Positions 1 to 8,376 are shown, counted from the first letter of the stretch. The stretch: DNA of 64,000 nt from DASRIA01 sp963768885 (GCA_963768885.1 CAVYJN010000008.1:1-64000); one strand, 5' to 3'. The notes: generated by a model not told the origin, from the letters alone. Program-made: numbers and translations.

Positions 1-1686
1 CTAAGGATCCAAGCCGGCTTCGGGGTCCTTGAGGTACTGGTGCACGAAGGCGATCGCCATGCTGCCCTCGCCGACCGCCGCGGCGACGCGCTTCACCGGG
101 CCGAACCGCACGTCGCCACACGCAAAGACGCCGGGAACGCTCGTCTCGAGGAGGTACGGGTCGCGCTCGAGCGCCCACCGGCCCGTGGCCCTCACCTCGG
201 AGCCCGTGAGCACGAAGCCCTTCGAGTCGAGCGCAATCTCCGGCGGCAGCCACGCCGTCTCGGCGTCGGCTCCGATGAAGATGAACATCCCACCCGAATC
301 GAGCCGCGTCGTCTCGCCGGTCTCGGAGTTGCGGACGTCGATCGCCTCGAGCGAGCCGTCGCCGTGCGCGGCCGTCACCTCGCTTCGGAGCGACGTCCGG
401 ATGTTCGGCCGCGCCGCGATCTGGTCGACGAGATAGTGCGACATGCTCTTCTCGAGAGTGGCACCGCGGCAGAGGATGGTGACGCTCAGTGCGTGGTGGG
501 AGAAGAACATCGCCGCCTGTCCTGCCGAATTGCCCGCGCCCACGATGTGCACGTCCAGACCGTGCGCGTTGGCGGCTTCGCTGCGCGCGGCGCCGTAGAA
601 GATGCCCTTCCCGGCAAGCCGATCGAAGCCCTCGATCGACAGGTGCCTCCACGAAACTCCGCAGGCGAGGATGATCGTCCGTGCACGCAGCACGTCGCCG
701 CCGTCCAGGTACACCTGACGCGTCGCGGCATCTATCCGCGTGATCGATCGGGTCACAAGGATCTCCGCGCCAAGGCGCCGCGCCTGCTGAAGCGCGCGGC
801 TGCCCAGCTCGTCCCCGGAGACTCCGGACGGAAAGCCGAGATAGTTCTCGATCCGTGACGATGTCCCGGCCTGCCCGCCCGGCGCCTCGCGCTCGATCAC
901 GATCGTCCGCAGGCCCTCTGAGGCTCCGTAAACCGCCGCGGCCAGGCCCGACGGGCCGGCACCGACGATCACCACGTCGTACTCCGCAGCGAGGGGCTCG
1001 GTACCGAGACCAAGCAACTCGGCCACCCTGCGGAAGGGTGGTCGCACCACGGTCTTGCCATCGACGACCCGGATCGCAGGCCAGTCTCCCTCGGGCGGTA
1101 AAGGGCCTCCCCACTGCGCCGGAGCATCAGGCAGATCCGGCGTGAGCCACTTGAACGTGATCTGGTTGCGGTCGAGGAAACGCCGCAGGTCGGAGCACGA
1201 AGCATCCCAGCGATGCCCCACCACGATCGCGCGGGGCGGCGGCGGCTCGGCCGCGATCCCCTGCAGTCCTCGCGATCCCCCCATCCGGTCGGCCGCCAGT
1301 CCGCCGATCTTCTTTCCGACGTCGGGCTCCACGGCTACCACTGCGTGGTAGTCGTGAGGCTCTACCCGCATGACGCGTGACGCCTCCGCTGCGCGAAACC
1401 CGACCGGAAACACGGTCCCGAGCGTGATTGGCACCTCCCCTATGACATCTCCAACGTGACGTTCGCCGATCACGCGCTCGACCCCGTCGACGAGCTTCGT
1501 CACCTCGATGCGCCCGTCGAGCAGGGCGAACAGCGCCCGTTCGTCGCCCTCGTGCGCCGCGTACTCGCCCGGCATGAGGCTGACATCCGCCGCCACCCGG
1601 GAAAGCTGTGCGCACACGGCCGGGTCGAGCGCCGCGAAGACCGGCACGCGCGAGATCTCGTCCGCGGTCACCAAGGCCGCGACCAC
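1..1686 (-). CDS. Cyclic-nucleotide-binding / glutaredoxin-like / thioredoxin-reductase-like flavoprotein
   Basis: Predicted cytoplasmic FAD- and NAD(P)H-dependent oxidoreductase with a sensory N-terminus. Residues about 15-130 look like a CRP-type cyclic-nucleotide-binding domain. Residues about 153-226 resemble a thioredoxin/glutaredoxin fold with a single Cys (DASCSD). Residues about 236-555 form a thioredoxin-reductase-like module with FAD motif GAGPSGLAAA, GGQAG, NAD motif GAGNSAGQA and the C-terminal FACGD flavin motif. The redox-active CxxC of true thioredoxin reductases is absent; the equivalent stretch reads YGAARSEA, so ordinary thioredoxin reduction is unlikely. It starts at GTG (1686) and stops at the window's first base. 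A shorter paralogue lacking the first domain lies at 48960-50210. The ligand and electron acceptor are unknown. Confidence 0.85.
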   Translation of the reverse strand: MVAALVTADEISRVPVFAALDPAVCAQLSRVAADVSLMPGEYAAHEGDERALFALLDGRIEVTKLVDGVERVIGERHVGDVIGEVPITLGTVFPVGFRAAEASRVMRVEPHDYHAVVAVEPDVGKKIGGLAADRMGGSRGLQGIAAEPPPPRAIVVGHRWDASCSDLRRFLDRNQITFKWLTPDLPDAPAQWGGPLPPEGDWPAIRVVDGKTVVRPPFRRVAELLGLGTEPLAAEYDVVIVGAGPSGLAAAVYGASEGLRTIVIEREAPGGQAGTSSRIENYLGFPSGVSGDELGSRALQQARRLGAEILVTRSITRIDAATRQVYLDGGDVLRARTIILACGVSWRHLSIEGFDRLAGKGIFYGAARSEAANAHGLDVHIVGAGNSAGQAAMFFSHHALSVTILCRGATLEKSMSHYLVDQIAARPNIRTSLRSEVTAAHGDGSLEAIDVRNSETGETTRLDSGGMFIFIGADAETAWLPPEIALDSKGFVLTGSEVRATGRWALERDPYLLETSVPGVFACGDVRFGPVKRVAAAVGEGSMAIAFVHQYLKDPEAGLDP

Positions 1687-2030
1687 CTTTGTCGAACGGC
1701 GTGCGCGCGCGAACGGCTCTCGTACATCGGAGGGAGCGACGGAGCAGAGTCGCGTTTACCGGGGGACAACATTGGACAACGCTACCTGCACCCGCACGAA
1801 CGTTGGCGTATCGATGGGCAGGCTCCCTCCACTCTGCCGCATCGCCCCTCTGAGTGGCGCGCTTCTCGCAGGAGCGAACAGGCCGACACGCTTGCCCCGG
1901 CCCACCTTGTTAGCCTCCCGGGCGATGGCCGGGTGCAACCGCCCGGTGAAAGCAGTGCAGGTTGGCGCAGTAGTTGCCCGAGACCGAGCATCCTCAGCGT
2001 GGCCCAGCACACGACCCGTGGAGGTACCGC
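1687..2030. other. Intergenic region, probable cold-shock leader
   Basis: No convincing gene is seen in these 344 bases between the divergently placed flavoprotein and cold-shock genes. A small inverted repeat (CCGGG at about 1929-1933, CCCGG at about 1944-1948) could fold in RNA. Cold-shock genes often carry long structured leaders, so part of this region may be 5' untranslated RNA. No confident -35/-10 pair was found. Confidence 0.4.
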
Positions 2031-2234
2031 GTGCCAACCGGAACAGTGAAATGGTTCAACGACGACAAGGGCTTTGGGTTCATCACGCCGGATGACCAAG
2101 GCAAGGACCTGTTCGTGCACCACAGCGCCATCGACGGAGATGGCTTCAAATCGTTGACCGAGGGTGCCAAGGTCTCCTTTGACACGGAGGCCGGGGACAA
2201 GGGTCCCAAAGCCGTCAACGTCAAGCTGATCTAG
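2031..2234 (+). CDS. Cold-shock domain protein (CspA family)
   Basis: A 67-residue single-stranded nucleic-acid-binding protein, probably an RNA chaperone. It shows the RNP1-like KGFGFI and RNP2-like DLFVHHSAI motifs of the cold-shock fold, with the typical opening GTVKWFNDDKG, and its length is normal for the family. The start is set at GTG 2031 because a strong GGAGG (2020-2024) sits six bases upstream and the family begins at this point; the open frame extends further upstream only as non-homologous sequence. It stands alone behind a long intergenic region. Confidence 0.93.
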   Translation: MPTGTVKWFNDDKGFGFITPDDQGKDLFVHHSAIDGDGFKSLTEGAKVSFDTEAGDKGPKAVNVKLI

Positions 2235-2358
2235 CCCAACAGACCTATGCGCGGGGCGGATTGCGACGCGCAACGCCTAGCCAACAAGGCCTATTTGCGC
2301 CTTCCCGCCGGCAGGTTGGGGGGGAGCCAAGAGGAACGCGCCGACAGGAGGTATCTGC

Positions 2359-3156
2359 ATGGAGATGACGAGGGCGGCGGAGGGCAGCGCCGGGGACCGG
2401 TTCATCGTCACGGAGGCTGAGCGGCAGGTGGCCGACCTGCTGCCGATCGAGGTCGACCCGGCTCTCGCTCGCGCCACCGTCGAGAGGGTGCCGTTCTGGT
2501 TCCACACCTTCGCGCTCAACCGCGCTGAGGGCATCTACACGGCGGGCGCCGCGCGCGACCACCGCTACCGCATCTCCACCCTTCCCAACGATTTCGCCGG
2601 GATGAGCGTGCTCGACGTCGGCACCTTCGACGGCTTCTACGCCTTCCTCGCCGAGCACCGGGGTGCCGGCAGGGTCGTGGCGGCGGACAACGAGCAGTAC
2701 CGGCTCTGGGTCGCCTCCCGGTGGGACGTCGAACTGGAGGGCGGCGAGGGCTTCGGCGCCATCCATCGCCTGCTCGACTCGGCCGTCGAGTATCGACGGA
2801 TGGACGCGTTCGAGCTCGACCAACTCGACGAGTGCTTCGACCTCGTCTACTGCTTCGGCATCCTCCACCGAGTCGAGAACCCTCTCGGGCTGCTACGTGT
2901 GCTGCGCGGGCGGACGGCAAGCGGCGGCAGCGTTCTGCTCGAGACCTACGGCGTACGCCGTGAAGATCGAGGCGGGGCCGCGATCCACGTCTCGGAGCCC
3001 GGTGAGGTCTACGCGCGCGACGAGTTCGTCTACTGGGGGTTCGGGCACACCGCCCTCGAGCGGCTTGCCCGGATCGCAGGCTTCTCTCACGCCGAGTCGC
3101 TCATCGACGTGGAGGTCGACGGCCACCCGCGGATCATGGGCCGGCTGATCGCCTAG
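2359..3156 (+). CDS. SAM-dependent methyltransferase, CmoB/DUF1698-like
   Basis: A 265-residue class I methyltransferase. SAM motif I is VLDVGTFDGFYAF (about residues 89-101), the acidic motif II is VVAADNEQY, and the post-motif FDLVYCFGILHRVENP resembles tRNA U34 methyltransferase-like proteins of the CmoB/DUF1698 group. The substrate cannot be told from sequence; many actinobacterial members act on small molecules or are uncharacterised. The start ATG is supported by AGGAGG (2346-2351) seven bases upstream. It appears monocistronic, followed by a hairpin terminator at 3170-3189. Confidence 0.8.
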   Translation: MEMTRAAEGSAGDRFIVTEAERQVADLLPIEVDPALARATVERVPFWFHTFALNRAEGIYTAGAARDHRYRISTLPNDFAGMSVLDVGTFDGFYAFLAEHRGAGRVVAADNEQYRLWVASRWDVELEGGEGFGAIHRLLDSAVEYRRMDAFELDQLDECFDLVYCFGILHRVENPLGLLRVLRGRTASGGSVLLETYGVRREDRGGAAIHVSEPGEVYARDEFVYWGFGHTALERLARIAGFSHAESLIDVEVDGHPRIMGRLIA

Positions 3157-3169
3157 AACGCTGCCCGAC

Positions 3170-3189
3170 GGCTGTCTTAACAGCCTTTT
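3170..3189 (+). terminator. Intrinsic terminator after the methyltransferase
   Basis: Perfect 6-bp stem GGCTGT/ACAGCC with a four-base loop (CTTA), followed directly by TTTT. It lies 14 bases after the stop of the methyltransferase and before the next gene. It is one of the few clear Rho-independent terminators in the window. Confidence 0.7.
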
Positions 3190-3242
3190 CACCTGACGGT
3201 TGCAGACGTGTAACGGCCGAGCGCGCGCGCGTCGCGACACTT

Positions 3243-4001
3243 ATGGCAGTGTTCCCGGCGCTTTACGCCCACCGCCTCGGCCGCGCCTACGGCCCTGACT
3301 CGTCGGCCGCGGCGCTTGCCCGCGCACTCCGGCGGCCTCTCGACGGCCTCGAGACGGACTGCTGCCTGACCGCCGACGGCGAGCTCGTGCTGCTGCACGA
3401 CCCGCTGCTCGAAGTCGGCACCACGGTGTCCGGCTGGGCCCACGAACGCACCGCCGTGGAGATCCGCGCGGGCCGACTGCGCCACCCGGACGGCACTCCA
3501 AGCAACGAGCGCCCGCTGCTGCTCGACGAGCTGCTCGAACTCGTGCCGCCCGGCGCGACGCTCCAACTCGAGGTCAAGGCGCACGCCGATCCAGTCCTCG
3601 CACGACACACTGCCCGAGCTCTCTGCGAGCGCCTTCGCGACCACCCGGCGCGGGAGCAGACCGAGGTGATCAGCTTCTGGTCCGATGCATGCGAGCTGGC
3701 CGCCGAGCTCGGCTTCCGGGCACGGCTGGTCATCATCGCCGACTACCGCATGCATACGCTCGCGGCCTGGGGGCGACGCGTCGGCCTCCACGGCGTATGC
3801 GTCGAGCACTTCCTCCTCTCGCCCGCGCTGGTCGCAACCCTCCAGGCGTTCGGACTCAGCGTCACGACCGGCACAGTCAACCACGCCGCAATGCTCGAGC
3901 CGCTCCTGCCGCTCGGCCTCGACGCCGTCACAAGCGACTCCCCGCACGAGCTGCGCCGGGCGCTCAGCCGCACCCGCGAGGCGCTGCCACTCGCGGCCTG
4001 A
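3243..4001 (+). CDS. Glycerophosphodiester phosphodiesterase family protein
   Basis: A 252-residue TIM-barrel enzyme of the GDPD family, which hydrolyses glycerophosphodiesters to glycerol-3-phosphate and an alcohol using a divalent metal. The signature is present: AHRLG near the N-terminus (catalytic His-Arg), GLETDCCLTADGELVLLHDP (metal-binding Glu and Asp, second catalytic His), and LEVKA in the middle. There is no signal peptide, so it is probably cytoplasmic. It starts with ATG 3243, has no obvious Shine-Dalgarno site and follows the terminator, suggesting its own promoter. Confidence 0.88.
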   Translation: MAVFPALYAHRLGRAYGPDSSAAALARALRRPLDGLETDCCLTADGELVLLHDPLLEVGTTVSGWAHERTAVEIRAGRLRHPDGTPSNERPLLLDELLELVPPGATLQLEVKAHADPVLARHTARALCERLRDHPAREQTEVISFWSDACELAAELGFRARLVIIADYRMHTLAAWGRRVGLHGVCVEHFLLSPALVATLQAFGLSVTTGTVNHAAMLEPLLPLGLDAVTSDSPHELRRALSRTREALPLAA

Positions 4002-4046
4002 ACCGCCGCACTTGCGCAGACCTAAGCACCCCACACGCTTGGCTCG

Positions 4047-5153
4047 TCAGATGAAGTCGCCGGCTTCTCTCACCGCGCCCAGCCGATCCGTCTCGGCGAG
4101 GGCCTGCAGCTTGCGCAGTGACGCGTTCTCAATCTGGCGGATGCGCTCGCGCGTGACGTTGAACGTGCGGCCGACCTCGTCGAGCGTGCGCGGATGCTCG
4201 CCGCCGAGCCCGTAACGCAGCTCGAGCACGCGCCGCTCGCGGTAGGAGAGATTCTCGAGCGCCTCGCGCAGGGCCGCCTTGGTGATGATCTCGGCCGCGT
4301 GCTCGTGGGGCGACGCAGATTCCTTGTCGGCGATGAACTGCCCTAACTCTGACTGTTCCTCGTCGCCCACCGGCATCTCGAGCGAGACGGGAGGTTGCGC
4401 CCAGCGCTTGATCGATTTGACGTCCTCCGGCCCGAGCCCGGTTGCCTCGGCGATCTCGTCGACGGTCGGCTCGCGCCCCAGCTTGGTCACGAGCCGCCGC
4501 TCGGCCCGCCAGATCTTGGCGAGCCTCTCGTTGATCTGAACGGGAATCCGGATCGTGCGGGACTTGTCGGCGAGCGCCCTGGCCAGCGCCTGGCGGATCC
4601 ACCAGGTCGCGTAGGTCGAGAACTTGAACCCCTTGCGGTAGTCGTACTTCTCCGCCGCCCGCACGAGCCCGATCGTGCCCTCTTGGATGAGGTCGAGGAA
4701 GGGCAGCCCCCGGTTGCGATAATTCTTGGCGTAAGCGACGACGAGCCGCAGGTTGGATTCGATCATTCTCTGCTTGGCGTCGAGTTCCCCTCGCTCGATC
4801 CCTTTCGCCAGCGCGAGCTCCTGCGGCCGCGTCAACAGCGGGACCTTGCCGATGCCCTTCAGGAAGAGCTGAAGGGAGTCGGTCGTCGTGTCCGGCGAGA
4901 GGTCGAGCGGCGTCGTGGGCTTCCCGACCTGGGCCTGGTTGGGCGGGGGAGCGGCCGGCTGTGTCGCAACGTCATCGACCAGCTCGATCTCGCACCCCTC
5001 GAGGAACCTGTGTAGCTCCTCGATCTCGGTCTCGTCGAATTCGAGCTCGGCGACCACCGTCGCCACCTCGCCATGGCTCAGCACGCCGAGATGCCGGCCG
5101 CTGGCGATCAGCGCCCTGATCTCTTCGAGTTCTGCAAGCTCTGGACTCGACAT
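4047..5153 (-). CDS. RNA polymerase sigma factor, SigA/RpoD family
   Basis: A 368-residue sigma-70 factor. Region 1.2 (DSLQLFLKGIGKVPLL), region 2 (NLRLVVAYAKNYRNRGLPFL, DLIQEGTIGLVRAAEKYDY, FSTYATWWIRQAL), region 3 and region 4.2 (TLDEVGRTFNVTRERIRQIE) are all intact. A region 1.1-like N-terminus of about 90 residues fits a primary or group 2 factor. It contacts core RNA polymerase and reads -10/-35 elements. It lies 21 bases downstream of a small gene, with GGAGG in the gap, and probably forms an operon with the two small genes upstream. Whether it is the housekeeping factor cannot be settled from this window. Confidence 0.93.
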   Translation of the reverse strand: MSSPELAELEEIRALIASGRHLGVLSHGEVATVVAELEFDETEIEELHRFLEGCEIELVDDVATQPAAPPPNQAQVGKPTTPLDLSPDTTTDSLQLFLKGIGKVPLLTRPQELALAKGIERGELDAKQRMIESNLRLVVAYAKNYRNRGLPFLDLIQEGTIGLVRAAEKYDYRKGFKFSTYATWWIRQALARALADKSRTIRIPVQINERLAKIWRAERRLVTKLGREPTVDEIAEATGLGPEDVKSIKRWAQPPVSLEMPVGDEEQSELGQFIADKESASPHEHAAEIITKAALREALENLSYRERRVLELRYGLGGEHPRTLDEVGRTFNVTRERIRQIENASLRKLQALAETDRLGAVREAGDFI

Positions 5154-5174
5154 CGGGCGAGTGCCGACCTCCGG

Positions 5175-5366
5175 TCAGTCGGCTTCTGGAAAGTCAGAGT
5201 CGTTCAGAAGACGACGGAGCTTCGCGGCCTGCTTCTGCTCTGCCGGCGTGAGGTTGCTCTTCTCGACGATCTCGATCACCCGATCAAGAGAACGCCGTCT
5301 GAGCCTCTGGCGTGCAGTCCTCGGCGAGAGGGACGCACGGCTTCTGCCCTGTCCAGGCCGCGTCAT
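5175..5366 (-). CDS. Small charged protein upstream of sigma factor
   Basis: A 63-residue protein with an Arg-rich N-terminus and a helical, charged C-terminus (DRVIEIVEKSNLTPAEQKQ, then LRRLLNDSDF). I do not recognise a family. The start ATG 5366 follows the previous stop by 13 bases. The same frame stays open upstream to 5732, but that extension looks out of frame because it is Arg/Ser/Cys-rich with no pattern. Its position 21 bases before the sigma gene suggests a sigma-linked or cotranscribed role; this is inference only. Confidence 0.45.
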   Translation of the reverse strand: MTRPGQGRSRASLSPRTARQRLRRRSLDRVIEIVEKSNLTPAEQKQAAKLRRLLNDSDFPEAD

Positions 5367-5379
5367 GTCTTCAGCAACG

Positions 5380-5646
5380 CTAGCTGCGCATCCGCAGCGT
5401 GGCCCGCTCGAGCTCGAGCCCTTCGAGGTCGTCCTCAGCGCGGATGCAGGCATCCAGGCCGCCCTCGCGCAAGAGCGCGCGCCGTGACATCGCACGGAAG
5501 TAGCGCTTGCTCGGACCGCGATCGTGATCGTTCCCGGCCTTCTCGAGACGACGGGACAGGGACTGAGCGCTTTGTTGGGAAGGCGCGGTCGCCACCGTCT
5601 TCCAACTCGGAGCGCCGTCGGACTGTTGCACGAAGCACCTGGGCAT
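5380..5646 (-). CDS. Small hypothetical protein, first gene of the sigma operon
   Basis: An 88-residue basic protein of unknown family. Translation is supported by a very strong Shine-Dalgarno site (AGGAGG, then CGACT, then ATG). The C-terminal half has an amphipathic charged look (RRALLREGGLDACIRAEDDLEGL). It overlaps, in another frame, a longer open frame starting at 5732 whose first 27 residues also look protein-like, so the true gene structure here is uncertain. Confidence 0.4.
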   Translation of the reverse strand: MPRCFVQQSDGAPSWKTVATAPSQQSAQSLSRRLEKAGNDHDRGPSKRYFRAMSRRALLREGGLDACIRAEDDLEGLELERATLRMRS

Positions 5647-5959
5647 AGTCGCCTCCTCTTTTTCTGCTCGACGGTGGCGCGCTCGATGCGGTCCCAGAAC
5701 GACAGCTGGACCTCGCGGGCGTCAGTCACCAAAGAAGTAGTGCACCGGCCCCGCAGTCAAAGCCAGTGGCCCCCGCCTATCGCCTCGTGGCGCGCAATGC
5801 GCCGTCGGTGGCATTCCGGCTTGAGCTGAAGATTCTGGCCGCAGGGCCAGCACTCCATTCAGACGGTACTCCTATTGGAGGTGTTTGTGTGACCAAGCCT
5901 GGTAGTCATCGCGCGCAGCGCAACCGCGTCGCGACATGACCAGTCAGCATGCCGTCAAC
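5647..5959. other. Intergenic region with possible micro-ORF
   Basis: No well-supported gene in 313 bases. On the minus strand an open frame begins at 5732 (ATG) and runs into the next gene out of phase. On the plus strand GGAGGT (5877-5882) precedes a 16-codon frame from GTG 5889 to TGA 5937; without homologues it is only a curiosity. The promoter of the sigma operon must lie here or just upstream but was not identified. Confidence 0.3.
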
Positions 5960-6334
5960 TCACGCGTCCAGCGCAGCTCGCAGTGCATGGAGGTCGCCCG
6001 CCCCGAAGACCACCCGGTTTCTCGTCGCGACGTACACGAGATCGAGGTTGACCCCGGCGCGGGCGACCTTCCGCGTCAGGTCGGCGAGCACGCCCGGGCG
6101 GTCCTCGACCTCGACCACCACTACCTCGCGCTCGCGCGTGACCCCGACATGGGAGATCGCCAGCGCATGCTTAACGGCCTCGGCGTGCGGGACGAGGATG
6201 TGCAGCTCGGCTCGCTCGCCGGACCCGATGCACGTGGCAGCCGAGATGTTCACTCCGGCATCGCTGATCGCGGCCGCCACCTCCGCCAGCGCCCCAGGCG
6301 TGTTCTCGAGTTCGATGACGAGATCGGCCGCCAT
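5960..6334 (-). CDS. Tandem ACT-domain protein
   Basis: A 124-residue cytoplasmic protein made of two ACT ligand-binding domains and nothing else. Each has the beta-alpha-beta opening with the Gly turn: ENTPGALAEVAAAISDAGVNI near the start and DRPGVLADLTRKVARAGVNL in the second half. ACT domains usually bind amino acids and regulate enzymes. Stand-alone tandem ACT proteins are common in actinobacteria and mostly lack an assigned partner. It lies 51 bases downstream of the VOC gene on the same strand and may be cotranscribed with it. Confidence 0.8.
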   Translation of the reverse strand: MAADLVIELENTPGALAEVAAAISDAGVNISAATCIGSGERAELHILVPHAEAVKHALAISHVGVTREREVVVVEVEDRPGVLADLTRKVARAGVNLDLVYVATRNRVVFGAGDLHALRAALDA

Positions 6335-6385
6335 GTGCCCGTGCGGCTGTCAGCCTACTCACATGAGCGGCCTGGTGTCGATCAG

Positions 6386-7276
6386 CTATGCCGCCCTCGC
6401 CGTCGCGTCGGCCTTGCTCGCGAGCTCGCGGTTCTCCGGCACGAACTTGCTCGCGATGAACGTCGCTCCCTGCGGGTCGCTGAGCACGGTCATCCTGACC
6501 CAGGGCGCGTCGAACGGCGGGACGACCACCTTCCCGCCCAGCTCGCCCGCTTTCGCGGCCGTGGCATCGGCGTCGTCGGTCGCGAACGTCACGTTCCAGT
6601 GCGGCGGGACGTCCGGCTGGTCTCCGGGGATCGGGTTGATGCTCGCCACGACGTCCTCGAAGCCGGCAGGACCGCCCACCTCGGCCACCTGCTTGCGCAC
6701 GCCGGGGTGAAGCTCCTCGAGGTGGTCGCCGTACCCGGGCAACGTCCACATCTCGGCGCCACCGGGGAGCGCGAGCGTCTGCCAGCCGAACACCGAGCCG
6801 TAGAAGGACTTCGCGCCGTCCACGTCGCGGGTGTTGAGGCCGTTGAAGTTCAACGAACCATGTTCGTTGACGACGCGCGCGCCCTTGTGCTGCTTCGCCT
6901 GCCAGACGCAGAACGCCGCGCCTTCGGGATCCGCGAGCACCGCCATCCGCCCCGCGTCCATCACGTCGAACGGCTCCATCAGGGCCTTGCCGCCGGCGGC
7001 CAGGGCCTTCGACGCGGTCTCGTCCGCGCTGTCGACCCAGATGTAGGTGTTCCACATCGCCATCGGTGGCGCGCCCTCCGGGATCGACCCGACCGCGGCG
7101 ACGTCACCGCCGCGGATGCGCCCGATGAAGTACTTGCCCTCCGACCCGGGCGGCATCACGTCCTCGAACTGCCAGCCGAAGAGGCCGCTGTAGAAGTCAC
7201 GGGCGGCCTCGGGATCCGGCTGGCTCGTGTCGACCCAACACGGGACGCCGGGGATGTATCGGTCTCGCTCGGGCAT
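6386..7276 (-). CDS. Two-domain VOC (glyoxalase/bleomycin-resistance) family protein
   Basis: A 296-residue protein with two vicinal-oxygen-chelate repeats. The first begins PCWVDTSQPDPEAARDFYSGLFGWQF and the second SLNFNGLNTRDVDGAKSFYGSVFGWQ, each with a paired beta-alpha-beta-beta-beta layout. This is the arrangement of the mycobacterial Cfp30B-like group, whose chemistry is not established. It is divergent from a WYL-domain regulator, with a palindrome between them, so substrate-responsive control by that regulator is likely. Confidence 0.85.
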   Translation of the reverse strand: MPERDRYIPGVPCWVDTSQPDPEAARDFYSGLFGWQFEDVMPPGSEGKYFIGRIRGGDVAAVGSIPEGAPPMAMWNTYIWVDSADETASKALAAGGKALMEPFDVMDAGRMAVLADPEGAAFCVWQAKQHKGARVVNEHGSLNFNGLNTRDVDGAKSFYGSVFGWQTLALPGGAEMWTLPGYGDHLEELHPGVRKQVAEVGGPAGFEDVVASINPIPGDQPDVPPHWNVTFATDDADATAAKAGELGGKVVVPPFDAPWVRMTVLSDPQGATFIASKFVPENRELASKADATARAA

Positions 7277-7322
7277 TGCGTCTCCTCTCGGTCGTCTGCA
7301 CGTGACCGCACCCTACGAGCCT

Positions 7323-7345
7323 TTTAGGTCAGGATCTGTCCTAAA
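7323..7345. promoter_or_regulatory. Palindromic operator candidate, WYL/VOC divergent promoter
   Basis: A 23-bp imperfect palindrome with arms TTTAGGtCAG and CTGtCCTAAA around a 3-bp centre; nine of eleven arm positions pair. It lies between the divergent starts at 7276 and 7368, where a repressor could control both genes. The DeoR-type helix-turn-helix of the WYL protein is the natural candidate ligand. Confidence 0.55.
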
Positions 7346-7367
7346 TGTCGGAGAGGATGGAACTCGC

Positions 7368-8345
7368 ATGAGCGAGACCTCGAGCCGACTCCTCGAGCTC
7401 CTGTCGCTGCTCCAGGCACGCCGGGACTGGCCGGGCGGGGAGCTGGCGGAACGGCTGGAGGTGTCCGGGCGAACGATCCGGCGCGACATGGAGCGCCTGC
7501 GCGCGCTGGGCTACCCGGTCGAGTCGCTGAGCGGCCCGGCGGGCGGCTACCGGCTGCGCGCCGGAACCCAGATGCCCCCGCTGCTCCTCGACGAGGACGA
7601 GGCGATCGCGATCGCCGTCGGGCTGCGCACCGCCGCGCGGGCGTCCGTGACCGGCATCGAGGAGACCTCCATCCGCGCCCTGGTCAAGCTCGAACAGGTC
7701 CTGCCCGCCCATCTGCGCCGCCGCGTCAGCGCTCTCGGGTCGGCGACGATCGCGCCTTCTGCCGGCGGCCCCACGGTAGACCCGCAGCATCTGACGGTGG
7801 TCGCGGCGGCGTGTCGCGACTCTGAGCGACTGCGGTTCACGTATCGAAGCCGCCAAGGGGTCGACTCGCGCCGCGAGGTGGAGCCGCATTCGCTCGTCAA
7901 CTTGGGTCGCCGCTGGTACCTCGTCGCTTGGGACCGCCGCCGTGAGGACTGGCGGACGTTCCGCGTCGACCGCCTGGACCGGCCGGAAGCAACCGGAAGC
8001 AGGTTCGAGGCGCACAAGCTGCCGGCCAAGGACGCGTCCGCGTACGTCGCACAGAGCATCGCGGGCGCGCCGAGTCGGTTCGAGGCGCGCGTCACCGTGC
8101 ACGCTTCGGCGACCGAGATGGCGAGGCGCTTCTCCTCCCACTGGGGAAGGTTCGAGCCCATCGACGATCACACCTGCGAATACCGGACGGGAGACGACGA
8201 CCTCGCATGGCTTGCGATGCGGATCGCGATGCTCGGCGTCGACTTGGAGGTGCACGAGCCGGCGGAGCTCGTCGACCACCTGCGGGCGCTGGCCGACCGG
8301 CTCGAGCGCGCCACGCCGGCGACCGCCCGTCCACCGCCGGCTTAG
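7368..8345 (+). CDS. WYL-domain transcriptional regulator (YafY family)
   Basis: A 325-residue regulator. Residues about 3-60 form a DeoR-type winged helix (SSRLLELLSLLQARRDWPGGELAERL, then VSGRTIRRDMERLRALGYPV). The middle and C-terminal parts match the WYL sensor domain (RFTYRSRQG, RRWYLVAWDRRREDWRTFRVDR) and its C-terminal extension. WYL domains are thought to bind nucleic-acid or nucleotide ligands and gate DNA binding. The start ATG 7368 follows GAGAGG; a longer frame upstream would run through the palindrome and is not used. Confidence 0.88.
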   Translation: MSETSSRLLELLSLLQARRDWPGGELAERLEVSGRTIRRDMERLRALGYPVESLSGPAGGYRLRAGTQMPPLLLDEDEAIAIAVGLRTAARASVTGIEETSIRALVKLEQVLPAHLRRRVSALGSATIAPSAGGPTVDPQHLTVVAAACRDSERLRFTYRSRQGVDSRREVEPHSLVNLGRRWYLVAWDRRREDWRTFRVDRLDRPEATGSRFEAHKLPAKDASAYVAQSIAGAPSRFEARVTVHASATEMARRFSSHWGRFEPIDDHTCEYRTGDDDLAWLAMRIAMLGVDLEVHEPAELVDHLRALADRLERATPATARPPPA

Positions 8346-8376
8346 CCGGGTCGGCTCGCCGCAAGCGCCGGCGGAC

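Noticed and set aside
5889..5939. A 16-codon plus-strand micro-ORF with a good GGAGGT site
   Set aside because: Too short to judge and there is no supporting gene context; noted only in the intergenic entry.
5936..7327. Long plus-strand open frame opposite the ACT and VOC genes
   Set aside because: Both minus-strand genes have clear family motifs; the plus frame is His/Arg/Asp-rich without structure.
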